Assembly (NCBI GenBank): GCA_947166275.1
Contig: CAMVDP010000007.1
Location: 1 to 64,000, forward strand
Length of the DNA stretch: 64,000 nucleotides
Direction of reading: 5' to 3'
Origin: an uncultured Clostridia bacterium
GTDB taxonomy: Bacteria > Bacillota > Clostridia > Oscillospirales > Ruminococcaceae
The notes under the pieces are model-generated. The model made no database searches. It was not told where the DNA came from and was given only the letters and a program-made list of their open reading frames with translations. A program made the translations under genes and the position numbers. Each line of letters starts with the position of its first letter. Position 1 is the stretch's first letter. Shown piece after piece: positions 40,808 through 50,098 of the stretch.

Positions 40808-43800
40808 ATGGCTTATGAAGAGACCAAGGAGCGCGAGGCTAAAGCTGCCGAGCTGAAAAAATACATAGGCGATTTCTATGTCGCTCACGGCGAAGGCAGA
40901 AAGGAAGACCGCGACGCCGCACTCAAGAAAGTGCAGACCGCCCTGTTCACCGGAAGCTCCGACAGTGAGCCTCTCAAGGATTACTTCAACGAGGCTTTCC
41001 AGGGCAGAACAGTGTTCAACACCCTGCTCAGCATAAACGATTATCCCAAGGAGAGCATACTGCGCGAGCTGCTTCAGAACACCTTCGGCTGCTCGTACGA
41101 GACCAAGGACATCAAGGTAATGCTCAACTTCAGCACCAAGCAGCATCAGGTGAGCCTCGCGTACAACGAGGTCGGCTTCACCATGGAGCAGATACTCTAC
41201 TACCTGAGCTTCGGCAGAAGTGAAGACGACCAGTCCAAGACCCGTGAGGGCCGTTTCGGTGTCGGCGCGAAGAGCGTGTTCCTCAATGTCGAGTGGCTCT
41301 CGCTCAAATCCAATAATTTCAGCTTTAAGATAGCCAATGACAACGGCAACCTGAAGATACTTGAGCTCGACCTGTTCGGTACCCAGTTCGTGGGTACCGA
41401 GATAGTGTTCAAGGTACGTGGTGAAGAGTTCAAGGATATAATGGAGACGTTCCTGACCCTTACGGACAAGAAGTGCAACTATATGAGCCTGATGGAGCTG
41501 TGCTTCGCGTTCAACAGGAAGAAGATACTCGATATCCGTGACGCGCGCAAGCTCGTCGAGTCCGATGACCGCACCTTCAACATTGCGGTCATGGTGGACG
41601 GTCAGATGAAGAACGTCTACAAGATCATGCAGTACAAGAAAGAGGGCGATCCGAACCCGATGATCCGCTTCATGCAGAACGGCAAGAGCGTGATCGATTT
41701 CCTGTGCTATGAATCCGAAGGTTATTCGTACCTTATCCCGTATGCCGTGGCAAGCGGCAAGCGTAATGAGATAGTAAAGCTTCTTATTCAGAAGTACAAC
41801 TATTTCTCTACCTATGAGCTTACCGGACTGTATAAGGAGAACAACGAAGCGTTCATCAACGAGCACCTCTCCGCGTTCTTTATAAGCGTTCCGAACAAGT
41901 ATATCACGCCCCACAGAACGGGTATCCGCCATGACAGCGAGAACGAGGTCACGAAGCACCTGCAGAAGGACCTTCTGGATATGATAACCGCGTACAAGCA
42001 GTACTTTGTACTCAGCATGCAGCCGGTGCAGGAAAAGAATGGCTATTTCTTCATGTACCCGAAATCCTACGCGTTCGAGTTCTTCAAGAATTTCATCAAG
42101 ACGAGCAAGTTCGGTAAGGTCATAAGCTCGCCGTTCCAGAACAACATCTCGCTTATATACCCCGGTGAGACCGTGCCCACTGATTACAGCGAGCTGAAGA
42201 AGCGCGGTTACTTGAGCCTTGCGGAGCACATCTCCCAGATCGATCATACAAACGGTACCGCGTATGACACATATATCAAGGATGCTCTCAAGGATATGCA
42301 CGAGAAGCTCTCCGACATGGACGACCGTATCATATACGTCGGCTATGAGTGGGAGAACGAGGAATCCGGCGCAAAGGGAAGAGAGTATCTGTACGAGTTC
42401 CTGCACAAGGGGAACAAGTTCTATGTCGACTCCAAGGTAACGCCCAACCGTTCGGATAACAATCTGTACTTCGGCTTCGCGTCCGTTGCCGCTAAAATGG
42501 CGGGCGAGTTCCTCAAGGATAACATCGTACATGACGATGACGAGCTCGAAAAGCTGCTCGCGATGTATGATGAGATATACCACGAGGACTATAAGATAGT
42601 CATGAAGTACTATCAGTTCTATATCTCCCACGGCGAGGAGCAGCAGCGCTATGAGGTATCCAAGATGGATATCCGGAACCTCGATAACGCAATGCGCGCA
42701 ATACAGAAGCGCCAGCACCGCTTCGATACCCACCAGAACTATAACGAAGTCGTCTCCATGCTCATCAACACGTTCACACAGGGCAAGGACACGATGACGT
42801 TCCTGAAAGAGATCAAGGAACAGGGCGGCAAGGTCACGCTCCAGCTCGATATCAACAAGCGTTACCGCTTCTGTGCGTACAACAAGCAGTTCATGATACC
42901 GCCGAAGATCTCCAATGCGGAGCTGCTCGATCTTATCGGAGACATGGGTACGCTCGTAAAGTGCGGAATGCTCAACGGCAAGACCTTCGATTTCCCGTAC
43001 TCAAAGAGCCGCTATTCGCTGGATCCCGCTCTGCTTGAGAAGATGTTCGCGTCTGATACGCTTACCCCCGAGGTGATCGTTAAGCGCGCGGATATGATCT
43101 GGGTCTGCGACCTGAATACCGACAGAGTGGCTATCATCGGCGATGAGGACAAGATCATCAAGATAGTCGAACCCGGCGAGGAGATCACCAATGAGCTGCG
43201 CGACGCGGCGAAGAAGTATGTTGCTCTGCGTTCGGACTACACCAAGCCCGAGTTCGCGGATGTCGCGGAATACGTCATCACCGGCAGGAATGAGCAGCTT
43301 TTAAGTAAGCATTACCTCACGGCGAACGAGCCGAATCGCGTAATACCCGACCAGATACCGTACTACCTGAAGCCCACTCCCGTTATATCAAAGTCTGAGT
43401 TCAATTATCTGCGCGCACAGTGCAGAAAGATCGGCGAATATGCGGAGAGCAGGAATTATCGCAATTACTTCGCAAAGGATATCAACGGCAAGCTGTTCGG
43501 TTACGGCGGCTGCTGCCCGATCTGCGGATTTGAGAGCCGCGCTGTGAACAGCTTCACCCTTAAGGATTTCGAGGTCGCGGTATTCACCGAGGACAGTGAG
43601 AAGACCTTCAATTTCTCGCTTTACCTTTGTGCCAACGATGCTGCGGCATCGGACGGCTGGCTTATTACGAACGTGAGCATCGGCGGTATGTCGCCGATAC
43701 GCTGGCTTGAGGAGGTCACATCTGCGGATATGATACCGCCGGAGTTCCTCTTCTGCCACATTACTTATCGTTCGCAGTACACCAACGACATTCTCGGCGG

Positions 43801-43906
43801 GAACATCAATGCACCCGGCGAGGTCATGTTCGACTCCGGCAAGGGCGAGCGCGACATCATCGTTTCTCCGCTTCTTGCGGCGAAATGGGTCGAGATGAAT
43901 TCGTAA
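40808..43906 (+). CDS. large GHKL (Hsp90/sacsin-like) ATPase
   Basis: 1032 residues. The N-terminal ATP-binding domain has the N-box ILRELLQN (84-91, E87 and N91 kept) and the lid glycines GRFGVGAKSVF (GxxGxG at 148-153), as in Hsp90, sacsin and MORC-type ATPases. The G1 box, normally DxGxG, reads YNEVGF (119-124), so the adenine-contacting Asp appears replaced. The rest is a long mixed region with no named domain, and near the C-terminus a CPIC pair (about 902-905) with another Cys near 940 could form a zinc site. No signal or membrane segment. Coupled to the helicase-like gene. The pair resembles helicase plus GHKL partners found in defence or chromatin-type systems, but I cannot match it to a named one. 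Confidence 0.65.
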   Translation: MAYEETKEREAKAAELKKYIGDFYVAHGEGRKEDRDAALKKVQTALFTGSSDSEPLKDYFNEAFQGRTVFNTLLSINDYPKESILRELLQNTFGCSYETKDIKVMLNFSTKQHQVSLAYNEVGFTMEQILYYLSFGRSEDDQSKTREGRFGVGAKSVFLNVEWLSLKSNNFSFKIANDNGNLKILELDLFGTQFVGTEIVFKVRGEEFKDIMETFLTLTDKKCNYMSLMELCFAFNRKKILDIRDARKLVESDDRTFNIAVMVDGQMKNVYKIMQYKKEGDPNPMIRFMQNGKSVIDFLCYESEGYSYLIPYAVASGKRNEIVKLLIQKYNYFSTYELTGLYKENNEAFINEHLSAFFISVPNKYITPHRTGIRHDSENEVTKHLQKDLLDMITAYKQYFVLSMQPVQEKNGYFFMYPKSYAFEFFKNFIKTSKFGKVISSPFQNNISLIYPGETVPTDYSELKKRGYLSLAEHISQIDHTNGTAYDTYIKDALKDMHEKLSDMDDRIIYVGYEWENEESGAKGREYLYEFLHKGNKFYVDSKVTPNRSDNNLYFGFASVAAKMAGEFLKDNIVHDDDELEKLLAMYDEIYHEDYKIVMKYYQFYISHGEEQQRYEVSKMDIRNLDNAMRAIQKRQHRFDTHQNYNEVVSMLINTFTQGKDTMTFLKEIKEQGGKVTLQLDINKRYRFCAYNKQFMIPPKISNAELLDLIGDMGTLVKCGMLNGKTFDFPYSKSRYSLDPALLEKMFASDTLTPEVIVKRADMIWVCDLNTDRVAIIGDEDKIIKIVEPGEEITNELRDAAKKYVALRSDYTKPEFADVAEYVITGRNEQLLSKHYLTANEPNRVIPDQIPYYLKPTPVISKSEFNYLRAQCRKIGEYAESRNYRNYFAKDINGKLFGYGGCCPICGFESRAVNSFTLKDFEVAVFTEDSEKTFNFSLYLCANDAAASDGWLITNVSIGGMSPIRWLEEVTSADMIPPEFLFCHITYRSQYTNDILGGNINAPGEVMFDSGKGERDIIVSPLLAAKWVEMNS

Positions 43907-43919
43907 ACTACAACAAAAT

Positions 43920-43952
43920 AAGCCGCATGGATAAGATCCATGCGGCTTTTGT
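43920..43952. terminator. bidirectional terminator
   Basis: AGCCGCATGGAT (43921-43932) pairs over 12 bases with ATCCATGCGGCT (43936-43947), then TTTTG. It ends the GHKL gene (plus) and flavodoxin (minus). Confidence 0.9.
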
Positions 43953-43959
43953 GCGTTAT

Positions 43960-44436
43960 TCAGAGCATGAAGTTCTTGACCCAGCCCTGTATGCCGTATG
44001 CCTGTGTGCCGGTGAGCATCTTGCCTTCCTTGACCACAGCAGTGTCGGGAAGGCTGTTCTTGATCGATTGCAGGGACTTTCCGATAGAGCTTCCGTCTGA
44101 AGTGGCGAAGGCGATTATAGTCTTCCCCGAAAAATCGTAGCTCTCAAGGAAGGAATTGATTATCGTAGGGCAGGTGTACCACCATATCGGGAATCCGAGG
44201 AATATGACGTCGTAGTTCCCGATGTGTGCGTCCTTATCCGCGAGCTCGGGGTGGATGCTCTCCTTCATTTCTCGGGTGCTGCGGGATTCCTTGTTCTTGA
44301 AATCGAGGTCCTCATCGGTGTATGGCTTTGCAGGCTTTATCTCGTAGAGGTCTGCCTCCGCGGCTTCGGCTATCATCTGTGCTTTTTTGGCGGTGATCCC
44401 GCTGGCGCTGAAATATGCTACAAGTACCTTGCTCAT
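43960..44436 (-). CDS. flavodoxin
   Basis: 158 residues from the ATG at 44436, preceded by AGGAGG; the frame runs on upstream into spoIIR but without support. The FMN phosphate-binding loop FSASGITAKKA is a variant of the usual (T/S)xTGxT. The middle shows DVIFLGFPIWWYTCPTIINSFLESYDFSGKTIIAFATSDGSSIG, typical of the family with WWY near the flavin. A small cytosolic electron carrier that can replace ferredoxin, or an NADPH-linked flavodoxin-like oxidoreductase. Likely monocistronic. Confidence 0.9.
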   Translation of the reverse strand: MSKVLVAYFSASGITAKKAQMIAEAAEADLYEIKPAKPYTDEDLDFKNKESRSTREMKESIHPELADKDAHIGNYDVIFLGFPIWWYTCPTIINSFLESYDFSGKTIIAFATSDGSSIGKSLQSIKNSLPDTAVVKEGKMLTGTQAYGIQGWVKNFML

Positions 44437-44518
44437 TATGTTTATCCTCCTGTTGTGAAATAGGGGTCTCCCGATATATCTATTATACCATATTTCCGGG
44501 GATAAATCAACCGTATTT

Positions 44519-45154
44519 TCAAGATTTGAACAGCGCGCGCAGAAGATCGTACAGCGCGAAGCGGAACTCAACTTCTCCGCGCTCGGCTTTAAGGCTGTCG
44601 GAGGTGGCGCGGTCAGCGGCTTTCCGGCTTTCGTACAGCTCACGGCGCGGGAACGGTGAGTGCTCTGTGCTGACTGCCCGCAGGCATACCGACGGATACA
44701 GCACGCACCACCAGTTATGTCCCTCACCTTCGCCTATCACCACGCGAAGCGCGTCATATCGCCCCGCCGGCAGCGTCACATCACCGTATACGCGCGTCGG
44801 GAAGTCTGTGGTCTCCACAGAGCAGCGAACGCTGCTGCGGCTGCCATTCTCACGGAGAAAGTCATTGGCACGTTGTTCGATGTAAGCGAGGTTGCGTGTT
44901 GCAAGTGCCCGTGTCTCGTCCTTCGAATCGCAGGCGCCGAATATCGCGCCGAGGTCGGTGAGCATGAAGTCCCGCAGTGCATATTTGACGCGCTGGTCAT
45001 CAGCCGAGTCGGAATTTGCGAGGATATGGAGCCTGAACGTGTTATCCCGCAGCTCGTCGCATTCTTTCGCGAAGCCCGCGAACAGCGCTGTTATGATCGC
45101 GGCGGCAGTGCCGAGCAGCATCGCGATATCGAGAAGCTTTTCCTTTGTTGTCAT
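44519..45154 (-). CDS. spoIIR: stage II sporulation protein R
   Basis: 211 residues from the ATG at 45154 (AAGGAGCGG upstream). It has an N-terminal membrane/signal helix, then the family segments FRLHILANSDSADDQRVKYALRDF and LPAGRYDALRVVIGEGEGHNWWCVLYPSVC. SpoIIR is made in the forespore and signals across the septum to the SpoIIGA protease, which activates sigma-E in the mother cell. I cannot identify its sigma-F promoter with confidence. Together with ypeB and spoIID-type genes it points to a sporulating ancestor or organism. Confidence 0.9.
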   Translation of the reverse strand: MTTKEKLLDIAMLLGTAAAIITALFAGFAKECDELRDNTFRLHILANSDSADDQRVKYALRDFMLTDLGAIFGACDSKDETRALATRNLAYIEQRANDFLRENGSRSSVRCSVETTDFPTRVYGDVTLPAGRYDALRVVIGEGEGHNWWCVLYPSVCLRAVSTEHSPFPRRELYESRKAADRATSDSLKAERGEVEFRFALYDLLRALFKS

Positions 45155-45234
45155 ATTATACCGCTCCTTCACAGAGATCTGCAATTAAAGTATAGGCAAA
45201 AATTCATTTTTTAATCGAATTTGCAAAAAACTAT

Positions 45235-45262
45235 TTGCAAATCCCGGGAAATGTGGTATAAT
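45235..45262 (+). promoter_or_regulatory. sigma-A promoter of dapL-ydcF
   Basis: TTGCAA (45235-45240), 16-base spacer, TATAAT (45257-45262). The AAATGTGGTATAAT around the -10 recurs upstream of the cysteine desulfurase gene near 48940. Confidence 0.6.
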
Positions 45263-45296
45263 TACAATGATATTTCTTTGAAAGGACATGACGATC

Positions 45297-46502
45297 ATGG
45301 CAAAAATGAATGAAAACTTTTTAAATCTGAAGAAAAGCTACCTGTTCATCGAGATAGGCAAGAGAGTTCGCGAGTACATAGCTGCTCACCCGGACAACAA
45401 GATAATCAGAATGGGCATAGGTGACGTTACGCTTCCGCTGGTACCGGTGGTAGTCGATGCCATGAAGAAGGCATCGGAGGAAATGGGAGTCAAGGAGACC
45501 TTCCGCGGCTATGAGGACAGCGGGCTCGGTTATGATTTCCTGCGTGAGGCGATAGCAGGCTACTATAAGAAGAATGGCGCGGATGTATCGGCTGACGAGG
45601 TGCTCGTAAGCGACGGCGCGAAGTCCGACTGCGGCAATATCGGGGATATTCTCTCCGCGGACAACACCGTGCTCATCACCGACCCCGCTTACCCGGTGTA
45701 TGTTGACGCAAACGTCATGGGCGGGCGCAGGATCCTGTTCGCCAACTCCGACGAGAGCAACGGTTTCGCGGCAATGCCGGACAAGAGCGTTCACGCGGAC
45801 ATCATCTATCTCTGCTCTCCGAACAATCCGACAGGCTCGGCGTACACCCGCGCGCAGCTCAAGGAGTGGATAGACTACGCGCTCGCAAATGATGCGGTCA
45901 TTATCTATGATTCCGCGTACGAGGCATTCATACACGACCCTGATATCCCGCGCTCGATCTTCGCTGTCGAGGGCTCGAGAAAGTGCGCCATCGAGATCTG
46001 CTCGCTGTCCAAGACCGCAGGCTTTACCGGAACGCGCTGCGGCTACACCGTAATACCGAAGGAGCTCATGCTCAAGGCATCCGACGGCTCGGCACACTCG
46101 TTCCGCGATCTGTGGATACGCCGCGAGGGCAGCAAGTTCAACGGTGTCGCATATCCGGTACAGCGCGCTGCCGAAGCTGTATTCACCGAGGAGGGTCAGA
46201 AGCAGACCCGCGAGGTCATCGAAAAGTACATGGCTAACGCTAAAATAGTCGCTGATACCTTCGACGAGCTCGGCATAAAGTATACCGGCGGCAAGAACAG
46301 CCCGTACATCTGGTTCAGATGCCCGTTCGGTATGGGAAGCTGGGATTTCTTCGACAAGCTCCTCAATGAAGCCGAGGTAGTCGGCACGCCCGGAGAGGGC
46401 TTCGGTAAGAACGGCGACGGCTGGTTCAGGCTTACGGCGTTCAATACGCTTGAAAACACGAAGGAAGCAATGGAGAGGTTCAGAAAGCTTTGCGGGAAGT
46501 AA
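45297..46502 (+). CDS. dapL: LL-diaminopimelate aminotransferase
   Basis: 401 residues, taking the ATG at 45297 (AAAGGA 10 bases upstream; an ATG at 45288 sits almost on the ribosome site). The DapL signature start MNENFLNLKKSYLFIEIGKR, the RMGIGDVTLPL loop, YCSPNNPTGSAY-type motif (LCSPNNPTGSAY) and the PLP lysine in SLSKTAGFTGTRCGY are all present. It converts tetrahydrodipicolinate and glutamate directly to LL-diaminopimelate, bypassing the acylated routes to lysine and peptidoglycan DAP. ydcF overlaps its 3' end. Confidence 0.95.
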   Translation: MAKMNENFLNLKKSYLFIEIGKRVREYIAAHPDNKIIRMGIGDVTLPLVPVVVDAMKKASEEMGVKETFRGYEDSGLGYDFLREAIAGYYKKNGADVSADEVLVSDGAKSDCGNIGDILSADNTVLITDPAYPVYVDANVMGGRRILFANSDESNGFAAMPDKSVHADIIYLCSPNNPTGSAYTRAQLKEWIDYALANDAVIIYDSAYEAFIHDPDIPRSIFAVEGSRKCAIEICSLSKTAGFTGTRCGYTVIPKELMLKASDGSAHSFRDLWIRREGSKFNGVAYPVQRAAEAVFTEEGQKQTREVIEKYMANAKIVADTFDELGIKYTGGKNSPYIWFRCPFGMGSWDFFDKLLNEAEVVGTPGEGFGKNGDGWFRLTAFNTLENTKEAMERFRKLCGK

Positions 46503-47311
46503 GCGAAAAGCCCCGGAGCAAAGTGTTCGCAGCGGTGACATGGGCGCTGCGTATCGCGGTGATAGTGTTCTTCGCAAATCTGATACACACGTTCGTGTAT
46601 ACGATAAGTCTCGGGCAGGTAAACCACGGCAACATCATAGGCTGTATATACTGCGGCGGGGTCATACTGCTGATACTTGTATACCCGTTCATAAAAAGGA
46701 TAAAACCGCTCCAGGTCGCAGCCCTGATATGTGCGGGGCTTGCGGCGCTGTTCGCGGTGTATTTTGCGGTGATATCGGCGCTTATCATGTCAGAGATGCT
46801 CCACGGCGAGGAAAACGCGGTCACAGTCTCGACGGACGGAAGCCCGCAGACGGTAATAGTGCTGGGATGTATGGTACTCGACGGAGAACCGTCGCCTATG
46901 CTCGCGCTTCGTATCGGTAAGGCGGAGGAATACCTTAAAGCCCACCCGAATGCAGTATGTATCGCCACAGGCGGGCAGGGTGCCAAAGAAGCGATGTCGG
47001 AAGCCGAGTGCATACGAAAATACCTGATACTCGGCGGCATAGACGAAAGCAGGATCTACATTGAGGATCAGTCGGCCAATACGACCGAAAACATATGTTT
47101 CGCGACTAAAATAATCGAAGAGAACGGCCTGCCGAAAAACGTTGTCGTGGTGAGCGAGTGCTATCACATCTACCGCGGCGTGCGTCAGGCGAAGCTTGCG
47201 GGGCTGAATGCCTCGGGCATCTATCCCGACCCCGCTCCGGTGCTTATTACTATGCCGAGCTATTGGGTGCGCGAGGTGTTCGCTTTGTCGCGTGACCTTC
47301 TTTTAGGATGA
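46490..47311 (+). CDS. YdcF/ElyC-type (DUF218) membrane protein
   Basis: 273 residues; TTG start at 46490 overlapping dapL by 13 bases, so the exact start is uncertain. Three to four N-terminal membrane helices (to about 105) precede a DUF218 domain: QTVIVLGCMVLDGEPSPML, RIGKAEEYLKAHPNAVCIATGGQG, and ANTTENICFATKIIEENG with VVVVSECYHIYRG. The family includes ElyC and SanA, linked to envelope polysaccharide carrier metabolism. Product likely faces outward. Function not fixed. Confidence 0.85.
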   Translation: MREVSEKPRSKVFAAVTWALRIAVIVFFANLIHTFVYTISLGQVNHGNIIGCIYCGGVILLILVYPFIKRIKPLQVAALICAGLAALFAVYFAVISALIMSEMLHGEENAVTVSTDGSPQTVIVLGCMVLDGEPSPMLALRIGKAEEYLKAHPNAVCIATGGQGAKEAMSEAECIRKYLILGGIDESRIYIEDQSANTTENICFATKIIEENGLPKNVVVVSECYHIYRGVRQAKLAGLNASGIYPDPAPVLITMPSYWVREVFALSRDLLLG

Positions 47312-47337
47312 CAGGCGGAGTAAAGATAAAATAACAA

Positions 47338-47378
47338 ATAACAGCAGACTCGTCGGACGGGTCTGCTGTTTCTGTTTG
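47338..47378. terminator. terminator of dapL-ydcF, possibly also of ypeB
   Basis: AACAGCAGAC (47340-47349) pairs with GTCTGCTGTT (47361-47370), followed by TCTGTTT. Same stem as the terminators at 1008 and 17765. Confidence 0.85.
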
Positions 47379-47415
47379 CTGAAGCCTGTGCTCCTGAAAG
47401 GCTCTCAAATCGTCT

Positions 47416-48759
47416 TTACACCGTCAGCACTCCGCCGCGGCCGATCTTGAGGATTAGGATCTGTTCTTCGCGGCCGGTCTCGGTATTGAGATAGACGAGG
47501 ATATTTTCGCCCTGTTCGCCGGTACAGCGGACTTCATAGCAGAACAGCTCGTTCTGGCCGCTGGACGGGATAACGCAGAGTTTAGTGGAGATGGGGGTGA
47601 GGTTAGCGGAGACAAGAGTCTCGGCGAGCTCGGCGGATATCTTGGGCTGCGGAAGGCTTCGGATAGTATGGTTTGTGAGATAGCCGCGCATATCGAAGGA
47701 AACGATCTCGCCGTTATCCAGAGCCACGCCCACCTTTATCAGGTCGGTGTACATGGTGACGCCGTTCTGTTCCGCGGCGAGGTTTACTACGCAGATGCCG
47801 CTGCGTATCTCGTAGTACGAGTCGGTGAGCCCGCGCACGCCGAGCTCGGACATGAAGTCCTTGGCGCGGCGCACGGCTTCCTTGGCGGTTATGGTCTGCT
47901 TGCCGATGCGGCGGGTACCGAGCATATACGAGTACATTCCGCCTGCCTTGGTGACTGCTATCGTTTTTTCGCCGTCGGTGAACACGTAGGACGGCATTTT
48001 ACCCTCCTCCTGCGTGAGCTGGCGGAGCTCCTCACTGTCGGAGAGCTTTTTTGCGCGGCGCAGAGCCTCACCGGCGTCAATATCGGCTTCGTTTTTCAGC
48101 ATGAGCGGCGACTTTTCCATGATATGGTCGGAGTAGGGCCCGTCGTATATCAGTGAAGGGAAGCTGTTATCGTCGGCGGGAAAGTCTGTGAAGCCGCTCG
48201 TAACGGACACGGGATCCTCCGCGTCGAGCTGCGATGCCGCGTACATGGTGTCGGAGAGGGTTATCCTGCCCTTTTCGATGCGCTGTTCGATATCCCACAT
48301 GTTGCCGCTGAGCTCGGCAGCATAGGCGTAGAGCGCAGCGATGTTCTTCCGTTCCTCGGCGGTAAGGCTCCCGCCCTCGGCGCACTTATCCGCAAGAGCT
48401 TTCGAGTAGTTGCCGACCTGCGACAGGAACCTGTACGTGTCGGTCAGGTCGAGCTCGTCCACCGGCAGCCGCGATAGCGAGGTCTTTGCAGTCATCGCGT
48501 CGCTTCGCAGTTTTTCGGACAGGTCGGACAGCATGGAGATGCTGTTGGTGTACATACCCTTCTGCAGGTTGTTTTTTATGTTGTCGAGCCCCATTGACAG
48601 GTCTTCGACGGCGTTCATATAGGTGTTTTCGACGGCTCGTTCGGCTTTTGCGGCACGGCTTCCGTTGCTTACCGCGAATACCGAGAGTGTGAGTATTATC
48701 GCGAGCGGAAAGGTTATGAGCTTTACGAGTGCCCGCTTTGACATCGTTACATTTGACAT
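47416..48759 (-). CDS. ypeB: spore germination protein YpeB
   Basis: 447 residues with AAAGGAAAC before the ATG. One N-terminal membrane helix (about 13-30), a helical YpeB_N region with YRFLSQVGNYSKAL, the family motif FPSLIYDGPYSDHI, and C-terminal PepSY-type repeats (ITAKEAVRRAKDF, ISAELAETLVSANL). YpeB protects and localises the cortex-lytic enzyme SleB in spores. SleB, its usual operon partner, is not next to it here. It is convergent with ydcF; no clear sigma-G promoter recognised. Confidence 0.9.
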   Translation of the reverse strand: MSNVTMSKRALVKLITFPLAIILTLSVFAVSNGSRAAKAERAVENTYMNAVEDLSMGLDNIKNNLQKGMYTNSISMLSDLSEKLRSDAMTAKTSLSRLPVDELDLTDTYRFLSQVGNYSKALADKCAEGGSLTAEERKNIAALYAYAAELSGNMWDIEQRIEKGRITLSDTMYAASQLDAEDPVSVTSGFTDFPADDNSFPSLIYDGPYSDHIMEKSPLMLKNEADIDAGEALRRAKKLSDSEELRQLTQEEGKMPSYVFTDGEKTIAVTKAGGMYSYMLGTRRIGKQTITAKEAVRRAKDFMSELGVRGLTDSYYEIRSGICVVNLAAEQNGVTMYTDLIKVGVALDNGEIVSFDMRGYLTNHTIRSLPQPKISAELAETLVSANLTPISTKLCVIPSSGQNELFCYEVRCTGEQGENILVYLNTETGREEQILILKIGRGGVLTV

Positions 48760-48984
48760 ATCTGTTTCCTTTCAAGGGTCTGGTGATATCACGGCTGCGC
48801 TGTCCCGCCTCCAGCGGGGGATGTGCATAAGCCCGGTAAGTCAGACCGCGTTTTTGACATTAAAGTGCAGATACGCACTTTCTCAACGATAATTTTGTGC
48901 AAAATTTCACATATTATGCTATTTATTTTTTTACAAAATGTGGTATAATATATAGGAGTATAATTCAATATGTAGTGAGGATCT

Positions 48985-50094
48985 ATGATATATCTTGATA
49001 ATTCGGCGACAACGATGCCGTTTGACAGTGTGATCGAGGCTGTAGCGGCGAATATGCGTAAAAACTCGGGAAACGCGTCGTCGCTGCATAAAGTGGGGAT
49101 AGAAGCCGAAAAGGTCGTGAAAGCCGCAAAGCAGACCATTCTCGCGGCACTGAAAGCCGAGGGCGACATTTTTTTCACCTCCGGAGCCACCGAGAGCAGC
49201 AATACCGTACTTTTCGGAGTTCCCAAAACATACCGGCATAACGGAAAACGGATGGTTACCACCTCCTTCGAGCATCCGAGCGTTGAAAATCCGCTCCGGG
49301 AGCTTGAAAAAGCCGGATATGAAGTGGTACGCGTGAAGCCGCCGCGCCGTGGCGAGTCCCGGGACTTTGAGCAGCAGATCATTGATGCCGTTGATGAAAA
49401 CACCCTGCTGGTCAGCGTGATGTGGGTCAACAACGAGACCGGCTTCGTCACCGACACAGCGAAGATATACAAAGCGGTCAAGCGCAGGAACCCGAAAACC
49501 ATAATACATGTCGATGCGGTGCAGGGATTCTGCAAGCTCCCTGTGAAGTCGCTCGCCGCCGACTTTATCAGTCTTTCGGCGCATAAGATACACGGTCCCA
49601 AAGGGGTCGGAGCGCTGTACCGGGCTCCGGGAGCACGCTTCGAGCCGCTGCTGTACGGCGGCGGACAGCAGGCGGGGCTTCGCTCCGGCACCGAGCCGGT
49701 GGATATCATCGCGGGCTTTGCCGAGGCGGTACGCAGCTACCCCGACTGCGGGGAGAAGTACGAGACACTCAATGACAGGCTGATAAACAGGCTGTCGGAG
49801 CTTGACGATGTGATCATCAACAGCTATGGAAACGCGAAAAACATACTGAATTTCTCGGTTCGCGGAGTGCGGAGCGAGATAATGCTGCACTTCCTTGAGG
49901 AGCGCGAAATATACGTATCAAGCGGCTCGGCGTGTTCACGGGGCAAGACCAGCGGAGTTCTCGCACAGTTCGGGGTATCGGACAAGGACGCGGACTGCGC
50001 TATCCGCGCAAGCTTCTCGCCGTTCACGGCTGACAGTGACATCGACTCGCTCGTACAGGGCATAAGTGACGGGATAAAGAGGTTCAGGAGATAA
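48985..50094 (+). CDS. cysteine desulfurase (NifS/IscS-like)
   Basis: 369 residues. PLP-enzyme motifs: MIYLDNSATTMP, TSGATESSNT, HVDAVQGFCKLP, the PLP lysine in SLSAHKIHGPKGVGALY, and the sulfur-carrying cysteine in SSGSACSRGKTSGVL. It takes sulfur from cysteine and passes it on as persulfide. thiI starts 4 bases later, so it is the dedicated sulfur donor for 4-thiouridine, like the NifZ-ThiI pair of Bacillus. A TATAAT near 48950 is the likely promoter. Confidence 0.94.
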   Translation: MIYLDNSATTMPFDSVIEAVAANMRKNSGNASSLHKVGIEAEKVVKAAKQTILAALKAEGDIFFTSGATESSNTVLFGVPKTYRHNGKRMVTTSFEHPSVENPLRELEKAGYEVVRVKPPRRGESRDFEQQIIDAVDENTLLVSVMWVNNETGFVTDTAKIYKAVKRRNPKTIIHVDAVQGFCKLPVKSLAADFISLSAHKIHGPKGVGALYRAPGARFEPLLYGGGQQAGLRSGTEPVDIIAGFAEAVRSYPDCGEKYETLNDRLINRLSELDDVIINSYGNAKNILNFSVRGVRSEIMLHFLEEREIYVSSGSACSRGKTSGVLAQFGVSDKDADCAIRASFSPFTADSDIDSLVQGISDGIKRFRR

Positions 50095-50098
50095 CATC

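Noticed and set aside
40775-42733. 652-codon minus-strand frame opposite the GHKL ATPase gene
   Set aside because: Mirror frame of a well-supported gene; low-complexity Leu/Val/Glu composition typical of antisense translation.
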